From: an uncultured Variovorax sp.
Lineage (GTDB): Bacteria; Pseudomonadota; Gammaproteobacteria; Burkholderiales; Burkholderiaceae
NCBI GenBank assembly: GCA_946478645.1
Contig: CAMLCW010000323.1
Location: forward strand, 1 to 5,991
DNA length: 5,991 nt
Direction of reading: 5' to 3'
Under the pieces are notes generated by a model, which did not search any database, was not told the origin of the DNA, and was given only the letters and a program-made list of their open reading frames with translations. A program made the position numbers and the translations under genes. Shown one piece after another: positions 1-4,709 of this stretch (the first letter of the stretch is position 1; every line of letters starts with the position of its first letter).

Positions 1-2
1 TG

Positions 3-452
3 GGCAGCCAGACCTTCGGCAAGGGCTCGGTGCAGACGGTGCGTCCGCTCGGCCCCGACACCGGCCTCAAGATCACCACCGCGCGCTACTACACGCCGAG
101 CGGCACCTCGATCCAGGCCAAGGGCATCGTGCCCGACGTGCTGGTCGACGAGAGCGCCGAAGGCAGCCCGTTCGCCGCGCTGCGCATGCGCGAGGCCGAC
201 CTCGAGAAACACCTGGCGAGCGGCCAGGGCCCCGAGGTCAAGGACCCCGAGCGCGAAAAAGCCCGCGACGAAGCGCGCAAGCGCCTCGAGGAAGAAGCCA
301 AGAAGCCGCCGCAGGACCGCAAGGTGCCCGAGTTCGGCAGCGACAAGGACTTCCCGCTGGTGCAGGCGCTCAATCGCCTGAAGGGCCAGCCGGTGCTGGT
401 CAGCAAGACGCAGATCATCGTCGACAACAAGGAAGAGAAGAAGGAAAACTGA
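3..452 (+). CDS. S41 family C-terminal-processing peptidase (CtpA/Prc-like), 3' end only
   Basis: This is the last 149 codons of a gene that begins before the window; the frame is open from base 3 to the TGA at 450-452. The fragment opens with GSQTFGKGSVQ, the S41 motif that carries the catalytic lysine (seventh visible residue, codon 21-23) of the Ser-Lys dyad. The nucleophilic serine and the PDZ domain would lie upstream and are not visible. The next part, including ITTARYYTPSGTSIQAKGI and VPDV, is the conserved end of the peptidase fold. A charged Lys/Glu/Arg-rich tail follows (roughly fragment residues 60-115), then the FPLVQALNRLKG segment usual near the C-terminus of proteobacterial CtpA proteins. 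Family members are exported or membrane-anchored periplasmic proteases that trim C-termini and act in envelope upkeep. The next gene starts 10 bp downstream, which suggests co-transcription. Family call is firm; substrate unknown. Confidence 0.93.
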   Translation, partial: GSQTFGKGSVQTVRPLGPDTGLKITTARYYTPSGTSIQAKGIVPDVLVDESAEGSPFAALRMREADLEKHLASGQGPEVKDPEREKARDEARKRLEEEAKKPPQDRKVPEFGSDKDFPLVQALNRLKGQPVLVSKTQIIVDNKEEKKEN

Positions 453-462
453 GCCCGGGCGC

Positions 463-1221
463 ATGGAAGACAGCGAGCTCCTGCGCTATTCGCGCCACAT
501 CCTTCTCGAGGAATTCGGCATCGACGGGCAGGCGCGCGTCAGCGCCGGCCGGGCGCTCGTGGTCGGCGCGGGCGGCCTCGGCTCGCCGGTGGCGCTGTAC
601 CTGGCGGCCGCGGGCGTCGGGCACGTCACGCTGGTCGACGACGACGAGGTCGACCTCACCAACCTCCAGCGCCAGATCGCGCACACGAACGCCCGCGTCG
701 GCCAGCCCAAGGTCGAATCGGCCGCCCAGGCGATGCGCGACATCAACCCCGGCATCGCGATCGAGACGCACGTCATGCGCGCCGACGACGCGCTGCTCGC
801 ACGGCTCGTCGCGGCGGCGGACGTGGTGATCGACTGCAGCGACAACTTCGCCACCCGCCACAGGGTCAACCGAGCCTGCGTGGCGCATGGCAAGCCGCTG
901 GTGGCGGGCGCGGCGATCCGCTTCGACGGCCAACTGAGCGTCTACGACACGCGCGACGAGGCCTCGCCCTGCTACGCCTGCCTGTTCCCGCCCGATGCCG
1001 CCTTCGAGGAGACGCTCTGCGCGGTGCTCGGGGTGTTCGGCCCGGTGGTCGGCACCATCGGCACGCTGCAGGCGAGCGAAGCGCTGAAACTGCTTGCGCG
1101 CATCGGTCCGTCGCTCGCCGGCAGGCTGCTGATGTTCGACGGCCGCCGCAGCGCCTTCGACACGCTGCAGGTCGCGCGCGATCCGCATTGCAGCGTCTGC
1201 GCCACGCGCCCGGGCCGCTGA
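463..1221 (+). CDS. moeB: MoeB/ThiF/HesA-family adenylyltransferase (probable molybdopterin-synthase adenylyltransferase)
   Basis: Complete 252-residue E1-like enzyme, the usual length for stand-alone MoeB or ThiF without a rhodanese domain. Family enzymes use ATP to adenylate the C-terminal glycine of a small ubiquitin-like sulfur carrier (MoaD for molybdopterin, ThiS for thiamine) so that it can take up sulfur. Visible features: the ELLRYSRHILLEEFGIDGQ start; the nucleotide-binding loop GAGGLGS (35-41); DDDEVDLTNLQRQ (59-71) with the ATP-contacting arginine at 70; lysine 83; DCSDNFATR (124-132), which includes the Mg/ATP-site aspartate; two zinc-binding pairs CYAC (170-173) and CSVC (243-246); and Cys186 at the usual conserved-cysteine place before GVFGPVVGTIG. 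No strong Shine-Dalgarno lies at ideal distance. AAGGA at 441-445 is 17 nt upstream, inside the end of the peptidase gene, so translation may be coupled. Sequence alone does not firmly separate MoeB from ThiF; no carrier-protein gene is adjacent. Following the S41 peptidase gene is, from general knowledge, a common arrangement in Burkholderiales. Confidence 0.9.
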   Translation: MEDSELLRYSRHILLEEFGIDGQARVSAGRALVVGAGGLGSPVALYLAAAGVGHVTLVDDDEVDLTNLQRQIAHTNARVGQPKVESAAQAMRDINPGIAIETHVMRADDALLARLVAAADVVIDCSDNFATRHRVNRACVAHGKPLVAGAAIRFDGQLSVYDTRDEASPCYACLFPPDAAFEETLCAVLGVFGPVVGTIGTLQASEALKLLARIGPSLAGRLLMFDGRRSAFDTLQVARDPHCSVCATRPGR

Positions 1222-1251
1222 GGCGCGGCGGCGGCGCACAACCCCGATTTC

Positions 1252-3261
1252 TCAGCGCGGCTGCTTCGCGCCCTTCGCCTTCGCGGCACCGGCGGCCGCG
1301 GGGCCCGCCGATGGCTTGTTGGCCTCCGACAGCACCTGCTTGCAATCCGCGTCCTCGCCCGGGCCGGTCTCGATGGTCGCGGCCAGCGCCAGCAGCGGAT
1401 TGAGCGCCCCGAGCGCCAGCGCCGCCAAGCCGCGCTCTGCCAGCGGCATCGCCTGGACCCCGCCCGAGGGCGCACCGAAGGTGCCGCCGATGACCAGCGG
1501 CGTGCGCAGCGAGAGGATGCTCGCGTCCTTGGGCTGCGGCCGGACCACGAAGTCGAGCTTCTCGGTCGCGAGGTTGGCCTGGCCGGTGACGAAGAAGACG
1601 GTGTCCTCGGTGTCGAGCACCATGCTGCGGCTGCGCATGACGCCCTGGTCGACGTCGAAGGCCACCGCCGCGCAGCGCAGTTCGACGTTGCGGTCGCCGC
1701 GCAGCAGGAACTTGATGATCTCGCCGCCATCGAGCCCCATGAATTCGAGCAGCAGGTTGCTGAAGCGCCCGCGTCCCGTCAGTGCCGCCACGTCGCCCGA
1801 AGCGCCGCCGAGCCAGCCCGCCACGGAATTGCCGCGCCCCGACAGGTTGACCCGGCCGTCGAGCCGGCTGAAGCTGCTGCGCATGGTCTCCACCTTCGGG
1901 ATCAGCCGATTGAGCTGCACGTTGCGCAGGTCGAGCGCGGCTCGAATGTCTGCTGGATTCTGGGTCGCGTCGATGCGGATCGCGCCAGCCAGCTTGCCGC
2001 CGCCCACGCCCAGGTCGAGCGGCTCGAGCGCCAGCACGCCGTCCTTGAGCCGGACCTGCACGCTGCCGCGGTCGAGCGGAACGTCGCGCACGTTGCGGAT
2101 GCGCTCGGCCGTGTACTTGACGTCGGCGTTCATCGCGCGCAGCCGCTCGAAGTCGAGCGGGGCCGTGGGCAGCACCTTGGCACCCGATGCGCGCCGGTCC
2201 TGGATCGTCGGCGGCGGCGCGACGCCCTCCACGGCCTTGGCCGAGCGCTCCGTGGGCCGCAGGCCGATCAGCGGCCCCAGGTCGTCCATGTCCATCACCT
2301 TCGAGCGCAGGTCGCCCGCGAGCTGCGGCACGCTGCCGCCCTGGTCGAAGCGCATGTCGCCGCCGATGTCCGACAGGCCGAGCCGGCCCTTGAGCCCGGC
2401 CACTTCCCACAGGGTGCCGCGCTTGCGCAGGTCGCCGCTCAGCGCGTAGGGCGAGGTCTCGGGCAGCGCGATGCCGAGCAGCGGGAACAGCGCGCCGAGC
2501 GTCTGGCCCTTGAGATCGAATTTCGCCTCGATGCCGTCGAGGTCGGCAAACTGCCCCACGGTGCCGGCGGCCTTGAGCCGGGTCTGGCCGGCCGCCGCAT
2601 CGATCTCGAGCGGAAACGGCGGCTGCCCGGCGGCGTTGAGCTGCAGCACGTTGCCGGTGCGGCCGTTGGCGGTCAGCGGCTGGCCCTTGTAGCGGCCCTT
2701 GATCTTGTAGGCCAGCGGCAGCTCGCCGCGGCTGGTGTCGTAGCTCACGTCCGCATGCACGTCCACGCCCAGGTGCTTGGCCAGGAAGTCGATGGCGCCG
2801 CCGTCGACCTGCACCGAGCCGATGACGGGCACCGTGCCCGGATCGGAGGTGTCCTTGCCGAGCGCCCAGGTGCGGCGCCCGTCGGACTCCATCTGCAGCC
2901 CGAGCGCGGGCGAAGCCAATGCGAGGCGCGGGATCACGACCTGCCGGCGCAGCAGCAGCGGCCAGAGCCGGATGTCGAACTCGGCGCGCTCGGCCTTCAG
3001 CAGGTAGGGATCGCGCGCCCAGGACGGATTGGCGAACTCGATGCCGTCGGCCTCGATGGTCGCGCCGCGCAGCCCGATGCCGACGTCGAGCCGGCGCGTG
3101 ATCTCGAACTTGCGGCCGGTCTTCTCGCTGACGTAGCGGTTCACGGGCTCACGCAGCGTGTCCCACGGAAAGAACGCCACCAGGAGCACGAGTGCCGCGA
3201 GGAGCAGCACGAAGGCCGCCAACAGCTTGAGCCAGAGCGGCCGGGCGCGAAAGACGTTCAT
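1252..3261 (-). CDS. AsmA family protein, membrane-anchored (YhjG-like)
   Basis: Large protein of 669 residues (671 if it starts at the ATG at 3267). An N-terminal RPLWLKLL segment is followed by one strong hydrophobic helix (about 10-31), then a long soluble region rich in beta-strand-like repeats. This is the pattern of AsmA proteins, anchored in the inner membrane with a periplasmic body related to VPS13-like lipid-transfer proteins. Early AsmA features include RPLW, REPVNRYVSEKTGRKFEI and GIEFANPSWA. The C-terminal part has the AsmA_2 style: LDLRNVQLNRLIP, SSFSRLDGRVNLSGRGNS, MVLDTEDTVFFVTGQANL, and the terminal LNPLLALAATIETGPG with EDADC. The tail is Ala/Lys/Pro-rich. Start choice: on the minus strand AGGAG (3275-3271) lies 9 nt before the ATG at 3261 but only 3 nt before the ATG at 3267, so I favour 3261; both are possible. 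The family is linked to outer-membrane biogenesis and lipid transport; the exact role here is unknown. It converges on the moeB-like gene with a 30-bp gap. Confidence 0.92.
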   Translation of the reverse strand: MNVFRARPLWLKLLAAFVLLLAALVLLVAFFPWDTLREPVNRYVSEKTGRKFEITRRLDVGIGLRGATIEADGIEFANPSWARDPYLLKAERAEFDIRLWPLLLRRQVVIPRLALASPALGLQMESDGRRTWALGKDTSDPGTVPVIGSVQVDGGAIDFLAKHLGVDVHADVSYDTSRGELPLAYKIKGRYKGQPLTANGRTGNVLQLNAAGQPPFPLEIDAAAGQTRLKAAGTVGQFADLDGIEAKFDLKGQTLGALFPLLGIALPETSPYALSGDLRKRGTLWEVAGLKGRLGLSDIGGDMRFDQGGSVPQLAGDLRSKVMDMDDLGPLIGLRPTERSAKAVEGVAPPPTIQDRRASGAKVLPTAPLDFERLRAMNADVKYTAERIRNVRDVPLDRGSVQVRLKDGVLALEPLDLGVGGGKLAGAIRIDATQNPADIRAALDLRNVQLNRLIPKVETMRSSFSRLDGRVNLSGRGNSVAGWLGGASGDVAALTGRGRFSNLLLEFMGLDGGEIIKFLLRGDRNVELRCAAVAFDVDQGVMRSRSMVLDTEDTVFFVTGQANLATEKLDFVVRPQPKDASILSLRTPLVIGGTFGAPSGGVQAMPLAERGLAALALGALNPLLALAATIETGPGEDADCKQVLSEANKPSAGPAAAGAAKAKGAKQPR

Positions 3262-3301
3262 TGCCATGCTCTCCTGGATATACCCTCGTTGCGGTGTTGC
3301 G

Positions 3302-3316
3302 GGTCGGCAGCCGACC
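3302..3316. repeat. Perfect 7-bp palindrome around a single A
   Basis: GGTCGGC (3302-3308), A, GCCGACC (3310-3316): a perfect inverted repeat with a one-base centre, which as RNA could fold as 6 bp with a 3-nt loop. It directly abuts the first REP-like hairpin, which begins at 3317. It may be part of that repeat element, or a dyad operator for the AsmA gene whose start is about 40 bp away. Position within the repeat cluster favours the first reading. Confidence 0.5.
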
Positions 3317-3341
3317 GCACCCGCCGTGAGCGGATGCCTAC
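3317..3341 (-). repeat. REP-like unit 1 (GTAG plus hairpin)
   Basis: Read on the minus strand: GTAG (3341-3338), then GCATCCGC (3337-3330), loop TCACG, then GCGGGTGC (3324-3317). The stem is 8 bp with one T-G wobble that exists only on the minus strand; on the plus strand that pair is C-A. GTAG at the 5' foot of a hairpin is the known layout of REP elements recognised by REP-associated tyrosine transposases (RAYTs). It is one of three such units in the same orientation in this intergenic region. Confidence 0.5.
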
Positions 3342-3356
3342 GGCGCGGCGCGCAGC

Positions 3357-3379
3357 GGCGGGCGTCGGAACCCGCCTAC
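3357..3379 (-). repeat. REP-like unit 2 (GTAG plus hairpin)
   Basis: On the minus strand GTAG (3379-3376) leads into GCGGG (3375-3371), an 8-nt loop TTCCGACG, and CCCGC (3362-3358). The G of GTAG can add a sixth pair with C at 3357. The loop and right stem, GTTCCGACGCCC, match unit 3 (GTTCCCGGACGCCC) apart from a 2-base insertion there, so the two units look like diverged copies of one element. Confidence 0.55.
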
Positions 3380-3450
3380 AACACGCGTCCTCCGAACCCT
3401 TCATCATGCGCGTTGGCGAGGCCCCAGCCTTCGATGCCCAGGCATTCGCC

Positions 3451-3482
3451 GGCAGGGCGTCCGGGAACGGGCCCCTGCCTAC
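3451..3482 (-). repeat. REP-like unit 3 (GTAG plus hairpin)
   Basis: On the minus strand GTAG (3482-3479) leads into GCAGGG (3478-3473) and, after a 15-nt loop, CCCTGC (3457-3452); the G of GTAG and C at 3451 extend the stem to 7 bp. Inside the loop a second short stem can form (3461-3463 with 3468-3470). The unit ends 3 nt before the AGAGGA that probably serves as ribosome site of the next plus-strand gene, so its hairpin would lie in that gene's leader. Confidence 0.55.
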
Positions 3483-3504
3483 GTCAGAGGAAGCGCGGTT
3501 CGGC

Positions 3505-3912
3505 ATGGACACCAGATTGCAGACCTACATCGTCGAAGACAACCTCACGATCCGTGAAAACCTCATTGGCACCCTGGAAGAGCTCACCTGCACGACGGTG
3601 GTCGGCTTCGCGGAAACCGAAATTCACGCCAGACAGTGGCTGCAGTCGCACGGCGACGAATGGGACCTTGCGGTGGTCGACCTCTTCCTCAAGCAGGGCA
3701 GCGGGCTGGGCGTGCTCCAGGCCTGCGCCGCGCGCAAGGCGCACCAGAAGGTGGTGGTGCTCAGCAACTATGCGACGCCCGACATCCGGCGGCGCTGCGC
3801 CGAGTTCGGCGTCGATGCCGTGTTCGACAAGTCGAACGAGATCGATGCGCTGGTCGACTTCTGCATCCTCGAGGCGGCGGCGCATCGCCCCGCGACCGGC
3901 ACGGCCGACTGA
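3505..3912 (+). CDS. Stand-alone receiver-domain response regulator
   Basis: A 135-residue protein made of one receiver (REC) domain and a short tail, with no DNA-binding or enzymatic output domain. Visible phosphorylation-site residues are the acidic pair Glu11-Asp12 in YIVEDN, the predicted phospho-acceptor Asp59 in LAVVDLFL, the switch residue Ser87 in VVVLSNYA and the conserved Lys109 in VFDKS. All key residues are present, so it should be phosphorylatable. The ATG at 3505 directly precedes the first beta strand (RLQTYIVED). AGAGGA at 3486-3491 is 13 nt upstream, somewhat far. The frame is open further upstream, including an ATG at 3406, but that stretch runs through the REP-like hairpins and does not look like protein. 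The gene converges on the NarL-type regulator. Proteins of this kind act in phosphorelays, as phosphate sinks or by binding a partner; a link to the nearby kinase is inferred from position. Confidence 0.9.
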   Translation: MDTRLQTYIVEDNLTIRENLIGTLEELTCTTVVGFAETEIHARQWLQSHGDEWDLAVVDLFLKQGSGLGVLQACAARKAHQKVVVLSNYATPDIRRRCAEFGVDAVFDKSNEIDALVDFCILEAAAHRPATGTAD

Positions 3913-3920
3913 AGCGGCAG

Positions 3921-3948
3921 GCGAAGAAAAGGCCGCACCGGGCGGCCT
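3921..3948 (-). terminator. Rho-independent terminator of the NarL-type regulator gene
   Basis: A 7-bp stem (3930-3936 with 3942-3948) closes a 5-nt loop. On the minus strand the stem is followed directly by TTTTCTTC, the U-rich tail of an intrinsic terminator, starting 22 nt after the minus-strand stop codon. On the plus strand no T-run follows, so it should act mainly on the minus-strand gene. The two convergent stop codons sit in a 7-bp perfect inverted repeat (TGAAGCG at 3910-3916, CGCTTCA at 3967-3973) that encloses the hairpin. Confidence 0.8.
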
Positions 3949-3970
3949 CGTGCCTCGCGCGGGGAGCGCT

Positions 3971-4603
3971 TCAATCGATCAGTTTGTTCTTCAGCGCGTA
4001 GTAGGTGAGGTCGCTGTTGGACGACAGGTTCATCTTTTCCATCAGGCGCGTGCGGTAGGTGCTCACGGTCTTGACCGAGAGCGACAGCGTCTTGGCGATG
4101 TCGCCCGCGGTCTCGCCCTTGGCGAGCTTCAGGAACACCTGGAACTCGCGTTCCGAGAGCTGCTCGTGCGGCGCTGCGTCGTCCTTGCGGTCGAGCTGGC
4201 GCGCAAGCAGTTCGGCCACGGCCGGCGTGATGTAGCGGCGGCCGAGCGAGATGGTGCGGATCGCATTGACGATCTCCATCGGGTCGCATTCCTTGTTGAG
4301 GTAGCCGCTCGCCCCCTGGCGGATGAGGTTCATCGCGTAGTGTTCCTCCGGGTAGCCGCTCAGGATCAGGATGCCGACGTCCGGCGCCTTGGCGCGGATC
4401 ATCGCCAGTGCATCGATACCGCTCTGCCCCGGCATGGACAGGTCCATCACCAGCACGTCGAGCTCGGTGGTGCGCACCAGCTCGATGGCTTCGCGTCCGC
4501 TGGCTGCTTCGCCGGCCACGCGGAGATCGACGTGCTCGGAGAAGAACTGCCGGAGGCCGGACCTCACGATGGCGTGGTCATCCACAATTCCAATTTTGAT
4601 CAT
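3971..4603 (-). CDS. NarL/FixJ-family two-component response regulator
   Basis: Complete 210-residue regulator of typical family length. The N-terminal receiver domain (about 1-120) has the acidic pair Asp8-Asp9 in GIVDDH, the predicted phospho-acceptor Asp54 in VLVMDLSMPG, the switch Ser82 in LILSGYPEE and Lys104 in GYLNKE. A short linker (about 121-146) leads to a LuxR-type helix-turn-helix (about 147-206) with LSEREFQVFLKLAKGETAG and the recognition-helix part LSVKTVSTYRTRLMEKM. The protein should bind DNA as a dimer when phosphorylated; its target genes cannot be told from here. The ATG at 4603 starts the first beta strand directly. The ribosome site is weak (GAAAG about 8 nt upstream). 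It is transcribed divergently from the sensor kinase gene, and kinases with HisKA_3 domains normally pair with NarL/FixJ regulators, so the two are probably partners. An intrinsic terminator lies just downstream. Confidence 0.95.
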   Translation of the reverse strand: MIKIGIVDDHAIVRSGLRQFFSEHVDLRVAGEAASGREAIELVRTTELDVLVMDLSMPGQSGIDALAMIRAKAPDVGILILSGYPEEHYAMNLIRQGASGYLNKECDPMEIVNAIRTISLGRRYITPAVAELLARQLDRKDDAAPHEQLSEREFQVFLKLAKGETAGDIAKTLSLSVKTVSTYRTRLMEKMNLSSNSDLTYYALKNKLID

Positions 4604-4709
4604 CTGTTACTTTCGTCGTTGTGTCGCGAGCGTGGAAGCCGCAACATGCCGGTCCCTGCTTGTTGTCAATTATTCACGAACTTGTGTTGAACGCACCCGC
4701 TAAAGTTTC
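4604..4709. promoter_or_regulatory. Divergent promoter region between NarL-type regulator and sensor kinase
   Basis: A 106-bp spacer between two divergently transcribed signalling genes, visibly richer in A and T than the coding DNA around it. On the minus strand it holds a perfect -35 hexamer TTGACA (4669-4664), followed after 15 nt by a weak -10 candidate CATGTT (4648-4643), which would give a leader of roughly 30 nt for the regulator gene. Overlapping it on the plus strand is TTGTCA (4663-4668), a -35 candidate toward the kinase gene, but I see no good -10 at standard spacing. Shared or autoregulated control is plausible for such a layout, though I found no clear operator. Confidence 0.45.
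4643..4669 (-). promoter_or_regulatory. Candidate sigma-70-type promoter for the NarL-type regulator
   Basis: TTGACA matches the -35 consensus in all six positions. The best -10 candidate, CATGTT, matches only three of six and sits at a short 15-nt spacing. Support rests mainly on the -35 box and on the position in the more AT-rich divergent spacer, about 40 nt before the start codon. Confidence 0.3.

Noticed and set aside
1222..1251. Possible terminator between the convergent moeB-like and AsmA genes
   Set aside because: The 30-bp gap is GC-rich with GCGC-type repeats, but I could not find a clean stem followed by a T-run on either strand.
866..2410. Open minus-strand frame of 514 codons across the moeB-like and AsmA genes
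   Set aside because: It is a frame-shifted shadow of the AsmA gene with low-complexity Arg/Ala/Gly-rich sequence and no family resemblance.
3278..3284. TATA-like sequence upstream of the AsmA gene as a -10 box
   Set aside because: On the minus strand it lies too close to the ribosome site to leave a leader, and no -35 box is seen at proper spacing.
2755..3504. N-terminal extension of the receiver protein in the same open frame
   Set aside because: The upstream part is antisense to the AsmA gene and then crosses the repeat cluster. The receiver fold begins right after the ATG at 3505.
3258..3512. 84-codon minus-strand open frame in the AsmA-receiver spacer
   Set aside because: It runs through all the REP-like hairpins, its sequence is Arg/Ala/Ser-rich with no domain, and it overlaps the AsmA start. 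More likely a chance frame in repeat DNA.
4701..4706. TAAAGT as a -10 box for the kinase gene
   Set aside because: It would place the transcript start at or after the ATG at 4710, with no matching -35 box at 16-18 bp. It would only make sense with a start at 4734.
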